From an uncultured Bacteroides sp. (lineage in GTDB: Bacteria > Bacteroidota > Bacteroidia > Bacteroidales > Bacteroidaceae), in contig CABMPP010000016.1 of assembly GCA_902388495.1 (NCBI GenBank), positions 1 through 64,000 of the forward strand: a stretch of 64,000 nt of DNA. The letters run 5' to 3'. How positions within the stretch are numbered: the first letter of the stretch is position 1; each line of letters starts with the position of its first letter. The notes beneath the pieces are model-generated. The model did no database searches, was not told the origin of the DNA, and saw nothing but the letters and a program-made list of their open reading frames with translations. A program made the translations under genes and the position numbers. Below are positions 1 through 8,391 of this stretch, one piece after another.

Positions 1-122
1 ATTTATGTAAGACCCCTCCGCCCGCAAGCGGGCACCTCCCCTTTCAGGCGGAGGAATTTAAGATACTCCGCTAAATTCCCATTTATCTTCTCCGTCCCTA
101 AAATTCCCATTTATCTTCTCCG
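1..122. repeat. GC-rich hairpin and 28-bp direct repeat 3' of potD
   Basis: Arms CCTCCGCC (16-23) and GGCGGAGG (47-54) form an inverted repeat around a smaller CCCGC/GCGGG hairpin. Downstream, AAATTCCCATTTATCTTCTC occurs twice, 28 bp apart (about 73 and 101). The second copy contains the potD stop codon, so the last codons of potD (six Arg in a row) are written in this repeat DNA. It may act as a transcript end for the pot operon, but there is no clean T-run. Confidence 0.5.
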
Positions 123-1439
123 CCTCCTGCGGTGATGTCTCTTTCTCTGTCTGTACCGGCGTATCTTTCCATACACCAGCCAGACGAGCAGCACGCCGAA
201 GACGGCAAAGATGAGCAGCACAATCCCGGTGTTGAGATTATCTCCCTTCACCCGGCTCCACATTTCGAGCACCAGCTCCGTGCGGTCGCCGAAGTCGCGT
301 ATCATGGCGCAGCGCTCCACGACGGCGCGGTCGGGGTATTGTATCGGGTTGATTGCCAAACTGTCGGCGCCGGGCAGGGGGCCGAAGAAGTAGCTCAGGT
401 CGTAGCGCCAGTCGAGCGTGGTGTCTGTCTTCGCCTCCATGATTTCGGGCGTGGCCACGGCGCTGACGTAGCCGATGGCGTCCATGTTGCGCAGTGCCAC
501 GGAGGGCTGGCAGAGGTAGTTGATGAAGTAACTGGCCGCCTTCACATTGCGTGCATAGCGGGGGATTACCCAGCCGTCGTACCAGATGTTGCTGCCTTCG
601 CGCGGCACGACGTAGTCCAGCTCCACGCCCACGGCCTCGGCCTCGTCTATCGCCCACACGGCGTCGCCGCTCCAGGTGAAGTTCATCCAGGCCTTGCCTT
701 TGGTCATCATCTCCTTGCCAAAGTCGGCCTCCCAACCGGCAATGTTGGGCTTCATCGCCTTCAACTGTTTTTCGGCCAGGGCGATGGCACGGGAGGAGTT
801 GTCGTTCATCAGCTGCTCCACGGTCAGGGTGCTGTCGGCCAGCTGCCGGGTGTGGGCGTAGATGATGGCGGTGCCGTAAGCATCGCGGTAGCTGTCTTTC
901 ATCAGTATCCGGCCCCGGTTCTTGGGGTTCCAGAGACAGTACCAGCTGCTGGCCTCTTCTTCGTCGATGAACTCCTTGTTGTAGAGGATGCCGGCTGTGC
1001 CCCACATGTAGGGCACGGCATAGTCGGTCGTGGTGTGTCCGGGCTGTGAGGTCTTGTTCAGTTCCTGCCGGATGTAGGGCGACACGTTCGGAATGTAGTC
1101 CGGTGTCCGGCCGAAGTTCCGGTCGATGGGCAGCAGCAGGTCTTTCTTCAGCATCCGCTCGATGATGTACTCCGAGGGGCAGACGACGTCGAAATCCTCG
1201 TGTCCGCGCTCTATCTTGGTGAGCATGATTTCGTTGATGTCGAACACTTGGTAGACGATGCGGATCTCTTCGCCCGTCTGCTCCTTGTACCAGGCGGGGA
1301 ATTCGGAGAGGACGTCTTCGTCGATGTAGTCGCCCCAGTTGTATATCTTCAATACGCGGCTGCGCTCCTCGGCAGAGTCGCGGCACGAGGAGAGGGCAAA
1401 GAGGCTGCACAGCAGGAGGAATGTTATGAGTCTTTTCAT
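111..1439 (-). CDS. potD: Spermidine/putrescine ABC importer, substrate-binding lipoprotein PotD
   Basis: Binding protein of a polyamine-type ABC importer, 442 aa. The start is set at 1439 because it opens a lipoprotein signal peptide ending in a lipobox (ALSSC, Cys19). The longer open frame upstream runs through tandem repeats and is not credible as protein. The mature part begins LKIYNWGDYI, typical of PotD/PotF. It is last in the potA-potB-potC-potD order. Oddities: it is about 90 residues longer than E. coli PotD because of a C-terminal hydrophobic segment (about 405-424, GIVLLIFAVF...) followed by a very basic tail ending in six Arg. This suggests a second membrane anchor in addition to the lipid. 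Which polyamine it binds cannot be read from the sequence. Confidence 0.88.
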   Translation of the reverse strand: MKRLITFLLLCSLFALSSCRDSAEERSRVLKIYNWGDYIDEDVLSEFPAWYKEQTGEEIRIVYQVFDINEIMLTKIERGHEDFDVVCPSEYIIERMLKKDLLLPIDRNFGRTPDYIPNVSPYIRQELNKTSQPGHTTTDYAVPYMWGTAGILYNKEFIDEEEASSWYCLWNPKNRGRILMKDSYRDAYGTAIIYAHTRQLADSTLTVEQLMNDNSSRAIALAEKQLKAMKPNIAGWEADFGKEMMTKGKAWMNFTWSGDAVWAIDEAEAVGVELDYVVPREGSNIWYDGWVIPRYARNVKAASYFINYLCQPSVALRNMDAIGYVSAVATPEIMEAKTDTTLDWRYDLSYFFGPLPGADSLAINPIQYPDRAVVERCAMIRDFGDRTELVLEMWSRVKGDNLNTGIVLLIFAVFGVLLVWLVYGKIRRYRQRKRHHRRRRRR

Positions 1440-1490
1440 AATGGTTGTTCTAAAGCGATAAATTAGATTTCCGGGGAATGGGGAGCCGTT

Positions 1491-1700
1491 CGGTTGACCC
1501 CAATTTTGCGCGGCGGAGGTTTTGTAACGGTCGGTTGGCTCCAATTTTGCGCGGCGGGGGTTTTGTAACGGTCGATTTGCCCCAATTTTGCGCGGCGGGG
1601 GCTTTGTAACGGTCGGTTGGCTCCAATTTTGCGCGGCGGAGGTTTTGTAACGGTCGGTTGGCTCCAACTTTGCACGGCGGGGGTTTTGTAACGGGCGGTC
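1491..1700. repeat. Five tandem 41-bp repeats between potC and potD
   Basis: The marker CAATTTTGCGCGGCGG starts at 1501, 1542, 1583 and 1624, with a diverged copy (CAACTTTGCACGGCGG) at 1665. The spacing is exactly 41 bp. Units also share GGTTTTGTAACGGTCGGTTG. The array fills most of the 269-bp gap between potC and potD. 41 is not a multiple of three, so successive units pass through all three frames. Open frames crossing it are a by-product and not a gene. Confidence 0.95.
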
Positions 1701-1708
1701 ATCATTCT

Positions 1709-2503
1709 TTATTCTTTTTTGCTGCGCTCGGCCCGCTTGTTAATCACTATCAGCAGCACCAGCACCGTCACGAAGATAATCGTGGACAGCGGACGCAGTT
1801 CCGGCGTCAGTCCCCCCTTGCGCGCATCGGCATATATATAGGTGGAGAGCGTCTCCAGCCCTTCGTTTCCGATGGTGAAGATGGTCACCGCGAAGTCGTC
1901 GATGGAGAGCGTGAAGGCAAGGATGAAACCGCTTATCATGCCCGGCAGTATCTCCGGCAGAATCACCTTGCGCAGCGCCTGAAACGGAGTTGCTCCCAGG
2001 TCCAGCGCCGCTTCGTATACGTTCTGGTTCATCTTCTTCAGCCGTGGCATCACGCTCAGTACCACGTAGGGCGTGCAGAAGGTGATATGCGCCAGCACCA
2101 CCGTGGTAAATCCCTGCGATATGCCGCAACTGATGAAGAGCAGAAACAGCGACACACCGGTGATGATGTCGGCATTCATCATCGGGATGGCATTGGCAAA
2201 ACTCATCACCTGCCGCGTGCGCTGCCTCAGGTTGAAGATGCCGATGGCCGCGATGCTGCCCAGTGCCGTGCTGGCCGTCGCCGCAATCAGCGCAATGGCA
2301 AACGTGTTCCATATCGCACTCATCAGCGAGTGATGCATGCCGCCCGTGAAGAGCGAGCTGTACAGACGGGTCGAGAATCCCGTCCAGTTGCCCAGCACCT
2401 TGGCCTCGGTGAACGAGAATATCATGATAATCAGTATGGGCGAATAGAGCAACGCCAGCAACAGCCACAGATAGCCCTTGGCAAGAACGCGTGTCATCAT
2501 CAT
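1709..2503 (-). CDS. potC: Polyamine ABC importer permease PotC
   Basis: Inner-membrane permease of the pot importer, 264 aa, with about six hydrophobic segments. The EAA loop that docks to the ATPase is visible (EAALDLGATPFQALRKVILP). Family length is about 260 aa. The start ATG at 2503 overlaps the potB stop as ATGA (2500-2503), so the two are probably translationally coupled. Two further in-frame ATG codons follow directly (MMM), so the exact start may be 3 or 6 nt later. PotC and PotB form the membrane channel and PotA supplies ATP hydrolysis. Confidence 0.92.
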   Translation of the reverse strand: MMMTRVLAKGYLWLLLALLYSPILIIMIFSFTEAKVLGNWTGFSTRLYSSLFTGGMHHSLMSAIWNTFAIALIAATASTALGSIAAIGIFNLRQRTRQVMSFANAIPMMNADIITGVSLFLLFISCGISQGFTTVVLAHITFCTPYVVLSVMPRLKKMNQNVYEAALDLGATPFQALRKVILPEILPGMISGFILAFTLSIDDFAVTIFTIGNEGLETLSTYIYADARKGGLTPELRPLSTIIFVTVLVLLIVINKRAERSKKE

Positions 2504-3273
2504 ATCACACCTCCGCTTTCATTCGATGCCCCGTCTTCCTCGTTGGTGAAGAGGATGGTGATGCCTATCAGCAACAGCATGATGAGCGAGAGGGCGGCAC
2601 CGTAGTTCCACATTCCGTTGTATATATTCTCTTGCACCGTGGTGCCGAACAGCTTGATGTTGTTCATCGTCAGCAGCTCGGCGATGGCAAAGGTGGAGAC
2701 GGTTGGCATGAACACCATCACTACGCCGCTCATGATGCCCGGCATGGAGAGTGGCAGTATCACTTTGCCGAAGACCTTCGTCGGACTGGCTCCCAAATCT
2801 TGTGCGGCTTCTATCAGGTTGTGGTCCATCTTCTGAAGCGTGTTGTAGATGGGGTAAATCATGAACGGCAGAAAATTGTACACCATGCCGAAGACCAACG
2901 CGCCTTCGCCCAGCGGCAGGCTGAGGAAGTCGAACAGCGCCACCGTGGCCAGCGTGCGTATCAGGATATTCACCCACATCGGCAAGATAAAGAGCACCAC
3001 CATTGTCTGCGACGTATTAAATTGTTTCTGGCTGAGGATATAGGCGGCCGGATAGCCCAGCAGCAGGCAGACAAGTGTTGTTATCACTGCTATCCCGATG
3101 GAATAGACGAAGGTATTCATCGCCTCGGGGTGCATCATGAACTTGCGGAAGTTGGCCAGTGTCACGGTGCCTTCGGCATCGGTAAAGGCATACACCACGA
3201 TGAGCAGCAACGGTACTATGACAAAGATAAGCAGAAACAGCGCGTAGGGTATCGTCCAGTTGCGCCGGCGCAT
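2500..3273 (-). CDS. potB: Polyamine ABC importer permease PotB
   Basis: Second permease subunit, 257 aa from the chosen start. It carries six hydrophobic segments and the EAA loop EAAQDLGASPTKVFGKVILP. I chose the ATG at 3273 (MRRRNWTIPYALF) because it lies 16 nt after the potA stop and puts a short basic stretch directly before the first membrane segment, as in the family. An upstream ATG at 3327 would add 18 residues and overlap potA by 38 nt. That is possible but less likely. The stop overlaps the potC start by 4 nt. Confidence 0.9.
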   Translation of the reverse strand: MRRRNWTIPYALFLLIFVIVPLLLIVVYAFTDAEGTVTLANFRKFMMHPEAMNTFVYSIGIAVITTLVCLLLGYPAAYILSQKQFNTSQTMVVLFILPMWVNILIRTLATVALFDFLSLPLGEGALVFGMVYNFLPFMIYPIYNTLQKMDHNLIEAAQDLGASPTKVFGKVILPLSMPGIMSGVVMVFMPTVSTFAIAELLTMNNIKLFGTTVQENIYNGMWNYGAALSLIMLLLIGITILFTNEEDGASNESGGVI

Positions 3274-3289
3274 GAAGAAATGGGATAAC

Positions 3290-4708
3290 TTACTGAGCAC
3301 TTCCTTCCTTATTAAGAGATTGAACAATTCGTATATTTTCGGGAGCGATAGTGATACCTACCCGGTCACCGTCGTCCCACACGTCGTTGGTATCGACGAA
3401 GATGTCCTCGTCCCAATCGGTAAACACCGTCAGGTGGTAATGGTTTCCTTTGTAGAGGATGAATTTCACTTCGCCCGTCAGCCGTCCGTCTTCTTCGTTG
3501 TCTTCGAGGACGACGGCGGAGAAGTCTACTTCCACGGTGACGTGGTCCCAGTCGTAACGGGGATCGTCCTTTGCCGGCACCTGGCGGCACTCGAAGGTAC
3601 AGCCCAGGAATTCTACGTGCTGTTCGTCTACGATACGCCCTTCGAAAGTGTTGCGGGTACGTTCTTTCTTCATCACGTGGATGTCGAAGGGTTTCACCAG
3701 CAGACCTACTTCGCGTCCGGCTTCAAAGCTGTGGTAGTCCTGCACCATCAGCTCGTAACCCTCGCGGGTCTGTACCAGCATTTCGTAGTGCACACCTTTG
3801 AAGATGCAACTGGTCACGGTGCCCAGCAGCTGTGCCGCTTCCGAGGGGTCGAAGATATAGATGTCCTCCGGTCGTATCACCACATCCACCTGCGCCTGAC
3901 AGCCGAAACCTTCGTCCACGCATTCGAATGCGTGTCCGCCGAAGTTGACGAGTTTGTCTTTCACCATCACGCCGTTCAGGATGTTGCTTTCGCCGATGAA
4001 GTCGGCTACAAAGGAGTTGATAGGTTCGTTGTATATGTCTATCGGGGTACCGATTTGCTGTATTTTTCCTTCGCTCATCACGACGATGGTATCGCTCAGC
4101 GTCAGCGCTTCTTCCTGGTCGTGGGTGACGTAGACGAAGGTGATGCCCAGGCTCTTGTGCATCTCTTTCAGTTCCATCTGCATGTCCTTGCGCATCTTCA
4201 GGTCCAGGGCGGCAAGGGGTTCGTCGAGCAGCAGCACTTCCGGCTCGTTGACGATGGCGCGGGCGATGGCTACGCGTTGTTGTTGTCCGCCGGAGAGGGA
4301 GTCCACGTCGCGGTCTTCGTAGTCCGTCATGCCTACCATGCGCAGGGCTTGCTTCACCTTCTTCTCAATGGTGGCTCCGGGCAGCTTCTTCAGCTTCAGA
4401 CCGAAGGCAATGTTGTTGAATACATTGAGGTGGGGGAAGAGGGCGTACTTCTGGAATACGGTGTTCACCGGCCGTTTGTGTGGCGGTGTCTGCGTGATGT
4501 CCTTTCCGGCAATGGTAATCACACCTTCCGAGGCTGTCTGGAAACCTGCTATGAGGCGCAACAGTGTTGTCTTTCCGCAACCGGATGGTCCCAGTATCGT
4601 TACAAACTCGCCCTTGCGGACAGACAAATTCACATCATTCAGTACGGCTTTATCTCCGAAGAATTTCGATACATGTTCCACACCGATGATGCAGTCGGAC
4701 TTTTGCAT
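3290..4708 (-). CDS. potA: Polyamine ABC importer ATPase PotA with duplicated TOBE region
   Basis: ATPase of the polyamine importer, 472 aa. Walker A is GPSGCGKTT (about 40-48), the ABC signature is LSGGQQQR (about 139-146), followed by Walker [12 protein letters not shown] and the switch His (YVTHDQEEA). E. coli PotA is about 378 aa. The extra length is C-terminal and looks like two TOBE_2-type modules: one around [13 protein letters not shown] and a second around [17 protein letters not shown]. They are separated by a linker with an acidic stretch. This is the first gene of the pot operon. A good promoter match lies about 65 nt upstream (4772-4801). Confidence 0.92.
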   Translation of the reverse strand: MQKSDCIIGVEHVSKFFGDKAVLNDVNLSVRKGEFVTILGPSGCGKTTLLRLIAGFQTASEGVITIAGKDITQTPPHKRPVNTVFQKYALFPHLNVFNNIAFGLKLKKLPGATIEKKVKQALRMVGMTDYEDRDVDSLSGGQQQRVAIARAIVNEPEVLLLDEPLAALDLKMRKDMQMELKEMHKSLGITFVYVTHDQEEALTLSDTIVVMSEGKIQQIGTPIDIYNEPINSFVADFIGESNILNGVMVKDKLVNFGGHAFECVDEGFGCQAQVDVVIRPEDIYIFDPSEAAQLLGTVTSCIFKGVHYEMLVQTREGYELMVQDYHSFEAGREVGLLVKPFDIHVMKKERTRNTFEGRIVDEQHVEFLGCTFECRQVPAKDDPRYDWDHVTVEVDFSAVVLEDNEEDGRLTGEVKFILYKGNHYHLTVFTDWDEDIFVDTNDVWDDGDRVGITIAPENIRIVQSLNKEGSAQ

Positions 4709-4771
4709 AAGCGTTTCTTAATCTTTATCCAAACGAATTAAACAAATCTCTGGCTTCTTAAAAAAGCGGGG

Positions 4772-4801
4772 CAAAGGTAATCATTTTCAAAGAACTTCAA
4801 A
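4772..4801 (-). promoter_or_regulatory. Bacteroides-type promoter of the pot operon
   Basis: Read on the minus strand: TTTG (4801-4798), 18 nt, then TACCTTTG (4779-4772), matching the Bacteroides primary sigma pattern TTTG / TAnnTTTG. It lies 64-93 nt upstream of the potA ATG in the only sizeable gap before the operon. Confidence 0.6.
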
Positions 4802-4833
4802 TCATAATTTACCGAGATATACGGTGAAGAAAC

Positions 4834-5256
4834 TTATTTCTGATTGAATATCAAGTCGAGTCCCTGTGTTCGGTAAAACTCAAAACGGGTATCGCTCGAT
4901 ATAAGCGGTAGGTGTTCTGTAATGGCATGGGCTATGATAACATGGTCTGACGGGTCTTTGTGCCCTTGTGCCTCATTGATTTCCATTTTGGCATAAGTAA
5001 TCATGTGCTCTTTCTTTAGTGGCAGTATTTTAATGTAGTATTCATTTTCGATAGCGGCGACCATGGCTTCTACCGATTTCCAACGCTTAGAGCATAAACC
5101 TTTGTTGCGATAGCCTACGATTAGTTCACGTACAGATTCGGCACTCATGTAAAGAACTGCTTCCGGTTCTTGCATAAGTGCCGCTACGTTTCTGCTTATA
5201 TACTCCATGTCTGTAGACAAGTAGACAAAGATATTCGTGTCTATAAGATAGCGCAT
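4834..5256 (-). CDS. PIN-domain toxin (VapC-like)
   Basis: 140-aa PIN-domain protein, probably the RNase toxin of a type II toxin-antitoxin pair. The acidic metal-binding set of the family is visible: Asp6 in LIDTN, Glu in SAESVREL, Asp in KDPSDHVIIAHA and Asp in SSDTRFEFY. Its ATG follows the stop codon of the small upstream ORF (5257-5406) with no intervening base. This is the usual antitoxin-then-toxin order. The substrate RNA is unknown. PIN proteins can also be stand-alone nucleases, but the tight pairing favours a TA module. Confidence 0.85.
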   Translation of the reverse strand: MRYLIDTNIFVYLSTDMEYISRNVAALMQEPEAVLYMSAESVRELIVGYRNKGLCSKRWKSVEAMVAAIENEYYIKILPLKKEHMITYAKMEINEAQGHKDPSDHVIIAHAITEHLPLISSDTRFEFYRTQGLDLIFNQK

Positions 5257-5406
5257 TTACAGTAAGAATTTAGGGTCGTTTACGATTAAGCTGCCTTTCA
5301 GTCTCTGCGCAGCTTCCCACGTCTTGCTCACCTTTCTCTTTTTAGACTTTGTCTTTTTTTCTGTGACATTGTCTTTTTCTTCTATTATTTTTTCTTCTTC
5401 TTTCAT
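5257..5406 (-). CDS. Putative 49-aa antitoxin partner of the PIN toxin
   Basis: Small ORF of 49 codons beginning MKEEEKIIEE and ending GSLIVNDPKFLL, with its TAA directly abutting the toxin ATG. The first 30 residues are almost all Lys, Glu and Thr, and the second half (TWEAAQRLKGSLIV) could form a short helix. I recognise no DNA-binding fold. The assignment rests on position and on the resemblance of its C-terminal end to short Bacteroidetes proteins paired with PIN toxins. A -7 element TACCTTTG on the minus strand (5445-5438) lies 32 nt upstream of the ATG, so the pair would be transcribed together. Confidence 0.65.
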   Translation of the reverse strand: MKEEEKIIEEKDNVTEKKTKSKKRKVSKTWEAAQRLKGSLIVNDPKFLL

Positions 5407-5566
5407 AAAGCTTGTTCATTTAGATTCATTACTGATACAAAGGTAATATATTCTTGGGAATGTTTTCTATCTTTTGCCACAAAATATACTATAATTTATA
5501 ATCTATAACTCGCGAATAAGTAATACTTTTGCAATCAATACAATGATATTTAGAACTTATTGCAAA

Positions 5567-6328
5567 ATGGAAAAGAAAATTGTACTTATCACCGGAGCTT
5601 CCTCGGGAATAGGAGAGGGTTGTGCACGGAAGTTTGCCATGAACGGTTATCGTCTTATCCTGAATGGACGCAATGCGGAGAAACTGGATGCTGTAAAGAA
5701 AGAGTTAGAAGAGAAATATCGTGCCGACGTTTATTTGCTCCCGTTTGATGTCCGCGACCGCCAGGCTGCCAAAGCAGCTTTGGAATCTCTTCCGGCAGAA
5801 TGGAGGGAAATCGATATACTGATAAACAATGCCGGCCTCGTTATCGGAGTCGATAAGGAGCACGAAGGAAATCTGGATGAATGGGATATCGTGCTCGATA
5901 CGAATGTAAAAGCCCTTCTTGCCATGACTCGCCTGGTAGTTCCGGGAATGGTGGAGCGTGGACGCGGACACGTTATCAATATGGGATCCATTGCAGGAGA
6001 TTATGCCTATCCGGGTGGCAGTGTATATTGTGCTTCCAAGGCGGCTGTCAAGGCTCTTTCCGATGGATTGCGTATCGACTTGGTGGATACTCCTGTCCGT
6101 GTGACGAACATCAAGCCGGGGCTGGTGGAAACAAACTTCTCCGTCGTTCGCTTTCGCGGAGATAAAACTGCCGCCGATAATGTATATAAAGGAATACGCC
6201 CGCTCGATGGTGATGATATAGCCGAAGTAGTATACTTCGCCGCCGCCGTGCCTCCGCATATTCAGATAGCCGAGGTGCTGGTGATGCCGACTAATCAGGC
6301 TACAGGGACAATAACATATAAAAAATAA
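5567..6328 (+). CDS. Short-chain dehydrogenase/reductase (SDR family)
   Basis: Classical SDR oxidoreductase, 253 aa, cytosolic, NAD(P)-dependent. The cofactor motif GASSGIG is at about residues 10-16, followed by NNAG and the catalytic pair YCASK (Tyr-x3-Lys), with the Ser in the preceding GSIAG stretch. It resembles the YdfG group acting on 3-hydroxy acids, but the substrate cannot be fixed from the sequence. Start: the ATG at 5567 (MEKKIVLITG) fits the family. An ATG at 5543 would add eight residues, but it lies only about 12 nt past a -7 element TACTTTTG (5524-5531). A quasi-palindromic array follows the stop. Confidence 0.88.
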   Translation: MEKKIVLITGASSGIGEGCARKFAMNGYRLILNGRNAEKLDAVKKELEEKYRADVYLLPFDVRDRQAAKAALESLPAEWREIDILINNAGLVIGVDKEHEGNLDEWDIVLDTNVKALLAMTRLVVPGMVERGRGHVINMGSIAGDYAYPGGSVYCASKAAVKALSDGLRIDLVDTPVRVTNIKPGLVETNFSVVRFRGDKTAADNVYKGIRPLDGDDIAEVVYFAAAVPPHIQIAEVLVMPTNQATGTITYKK

Positions 6329-6340
6329 AATTCCAGCCTT

Positions 6341-6410
6341 GCGAATGCTTGTTCGCACTGCGCGAATACATATTCAAGCCTTGTGAATATCCGTTCGCAA
6401 GGCTTGAATA
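6341..6410. repeat. 21-bp-period palindromic array (copy 1 of a shared family)
   Basis: The core GCGAAT or a one- or two-base variant begins at 6341, 6362, 6383 and 6404, exactly 21 bp apart. Within the first three units the core is followed after about 5 bp by an inverted copy (TTCGCA or TTCAAG). The stretch TTCGCACTGCGCGAATACAT and the bases after it recur in opposite orientation at 51579-51662. It lies in the gap after the SDR gene. Confidence 0.85.
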
Positions 6411-6486
6411 GAGAATGTTTCCTATACCGAAGAAGTTTCCTCTTTGTCTTTCTTCTTTTTTCTGCTAATGCAGCATAACTTTTCTC

Positions 6487-6516
6487 TTTGTATCTTGATA
6501 TTTTTTCCTATGTTTG
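6487..6516 (+). promoter_or_regulatory. Candidate promoter very close to the DUF3943 start codon
   Basis: TTTG (6487-6490), 18 nt, then TATGTTTG (6509-6516). The match is good, but the -7 element ends only 4 nt before the ATG at 6521, so the transcript would be essentially leaderless. It may be a chance match. Confidence 0.35.
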
Positions 6517-6520
6517 TAGC

Positions 6521-8002
6521 ATGAAAAAGTTAATATTGGTTCTGTTCACATGCTTGATATCTATTGGTATTGTTTATCCCCAGGTTGCCATACGACATCA
6601 GATAGCCACCCCGAGAGCTGCTGATTCACTTGATATAGCTTTTTATGCCCGGAAGAAAGGCTTTCAGGCAGGAGCTATGGTTTTCGGAATTAATATGGGT
6701 GTCTGGGCTTTTGACAGATATGTCCGAAAGGCCGATTTTGCCTATATCAATATGCATACTATCAAAGATAACTTCAAACATGGCTTTGTGTGGGATAATG
6801 ATGCCATGCAGACGAATATGTTTATGCATCCTTATCATGGCAATTTGTACTATAATTCCGCCCGTTCCAATGGATATAACTATTGGCAGTCCGGTCTGTT
6901 TGCCTTCGGCGGGAGTTTTATGTGGGAGATGGCTATGGAGAACGAATTCCCTTCGACCAACGATATTCTGGCGACTCCTATCGGAGGAATGGCGCTGGGA
7001 GAAGTTATGTACCGTGTTTCCGACCTTATCCTCGATGATCGTAGAACGGGTTGGAGTCGTTTCGGGCTGGAGTTTGCTTCGTTTCTGATTTCTCCGATGC
7101 GTGGGCTCACCCGTATCATCAACGGAGATGCTTGGCGGAGGCGTTCTACTTCGGGTAAGCAGTTCGGAGTTCCCGATGTCAGTGTCGATGTGTCTGTGGG
7201 TATACGAACCCTTGAACTGAAAGATGAAATCCTGGATAAAGGTATGGGCTTGGCTTCTGAAATCAACATAGAATATGGTGACCGTTTCGATGTAGAAGAG
7301 ACGAAACCTTATGATTACTTCTCGATAAAGGCAAATCTGAACTGGCAGGCCGAACAACCTGTCTTGGGACAATTGAATATCATAGGACGCCTGGCAGCCA
7401 AAGAGTTGGTGAATAATGCAAAGCATTATCTGAGTTTAGGCCTTTACCAGCATTTCGATTATTACGATTCGGATACAATCTCGGCAGTTTCGGCCAAGAC
7501 TCCCTATAAATTCTGTACACCTGCATCTTTTGGAGGCGGACTTATCTATAAGCGCAAACTCGCGAGAAAATGGGATATTGATGCTTACGCCCATCTGAAT
7601 GCCATACTGCTGGGAGGCGCGCTGAGTGACTACTATCAGGTGGACGAACGTATTTATAATCTGGCAAGCGGATATAGTACGAAAGTCGGATTCCACTTTG
7701 TATATAAGAAAGATAAATTTGCAGCATCAACCACCTACGAAGCTTATCAAATGTTCACTTGGAAAGGATATCCCAAAGATATAGATTGGGATAACGTTGA
7801 GTCTAAGACGCTGAATGCCCAAGGCGACCGTTCAAGAGCCATTCTTCACGCCACCGGATTGCGGCTGGACTTTAAATTGCGGAATCAGTTATATCTGACG
7901 ACTACTTTCATGAACTATACCCGTAACACAAAGTATAAGTATTACAGGGACGTATTTTCCAGCACATCAGAAGGACGTCTTATGATGACCTACAAGTTCT
8001 GA
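6521..8002 (+). CDS. DUF3943 outer-membrane protein
   Basis: 493-aa exported protein of the DUF3943 type. A signal peptide (MKKLILVLFTCLISIGIVYPQ) sets the start at 6521; the frame is open further upstream only through a TTG. The DUF3943 region is at about 90-200 (HGFVWDNDAMQTNMFMHPYHG, NEFPSTNDILATPIGGMALGE). It is followed by many alternating aromatic/polar strands ending in ...GRLMMTYKF, a terminal Phe as in outer-membrane beta-barrels. The function is unknown. A lipid- or envelope-related role is only a guess from location. Confidence 0.8.
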   Translation: MKKLILVLFTCLISIGIVYPQVAIRHQIATPRAADSLDIAFYARKKGFQAGAMVFGINMGVWAFDRYVRKADFAYINMHTIKDNFKHGFVWDNDAMQTNMFMHPYHGNLYYNSARSNGYNYWQSGLFAFGGSFMWEMAMENEFPSTNDILATPIGGMALGEVMYRVSDLILDDRRTGWSRFGLEFASFLISPMRGLTRIINGDAWRRRSTSGKQFGVPDVSVDVSVGIRTLELKDEILDKGMGLASEINIEYGDRFDVEETKPYDYFSIKANLNWQAEQPVLGQLNIIGRLAAKELVNNAKHYLSLGLYQHFDYYDSDTISAVSAKTPYKFCTPASFGGGLIYKRKLARKWDIDAYAHLNAILLGGALSDYYQVDERIYNLASGYSTKVGFHFVYKKDKFAASTTYEAYQMFTWKGYPKDIDWDNVESKTLNAQGDRSRAILHATGLRLDFKLRNQLYLTTTFMNYTRNTKYKYYRDVFSSTSEGRLMMTYKF

Positions 8003-8119
8003 TTGCAATAATCCCATCCCTATTAATAGGTATTTCAACGACTTTTTTCCTTAATTCGTCGGAAATCCGTTTATCCGCATACTTATATTTGCTTCATTTG
8101 CAGAAAAATAAGTAACACT

Positions 8120-8335
8120 ATGGAAAGTATTTTGATTTTTAGAACATCCATCAATGGAAAGCGTGATGTGAAGCGTGTGAAAGCAGTTTTGGAGCAATGT
8201 CCCCAAATCAGCAAATGGAATGTCGACCTTGAAGATTGGGAAAAGGTTTTGAGGATAGAGTGCAGGGATATTACGGCAACCGGTATATTGGATCTGCTAC
8301 ATACTGTTGATATTCAAGCAGCGGAGTTGGAATAA
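8120..8335 (+). CDS. Small HMA-fold-like protein without metal-binding cysteines
   Basis: 71-aa protein. The alternation of beta and alpha stretches (ILIFRTSI, KRVKAVLEQCP, ISKWNVDLEDWEKVLRIEC, ATGILDLLHT) resembles heavy-metal-associated ferredoxin-like folds, but the CxxC metal site is absent. The role is unknown. A -7 element TATATTTG (8084-8091) lies 28 nt upstream of the ATG, so it is probably transcribed on its own. Its stop codon adjoins the tail of the terminator of the opposing tRNA gene. Confidence 0.7.
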   Translation: MESILIFRTSINGKRDVKRVKAVLEQCPQISKWNVDLEDWEKVLRIECRDITATGILDLLHTVDIQAAELE

Positions 8336-8368
8336 AAAACTCCCACAATACCTTGATATTATGGGAGT
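8334..8368 (-). terminator. Rho-independent terminator of tRNA-Lys
   Basis: On the minus strand, arms ACTCCCATAATA and TATTGTGGGAGT flank a short loop and are followed by T6 (8339-8334). It sits 24 nt past the tRNA 3' end. Confidence 0.8.
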
Positions 8369-8391
8369 CATCTGTTTAAGATTGTTTTCTG

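Noticed and set aside
1440..1705. N-terminal extension of PotD, or a separate protein, encoded by the 41-bp repeats
   Set aside because: The frames are open only because repeat units lack stops; a lipoprotein signal peptide clearly begins at 1439, and 41 is not a multiple of three.
3260..4741. 493-aa plus-strand open frame opposite potA
   Set aside because: It is the antisense shadow of potA, His/Val-rich with no family pattern; potA has all ABC motifs.
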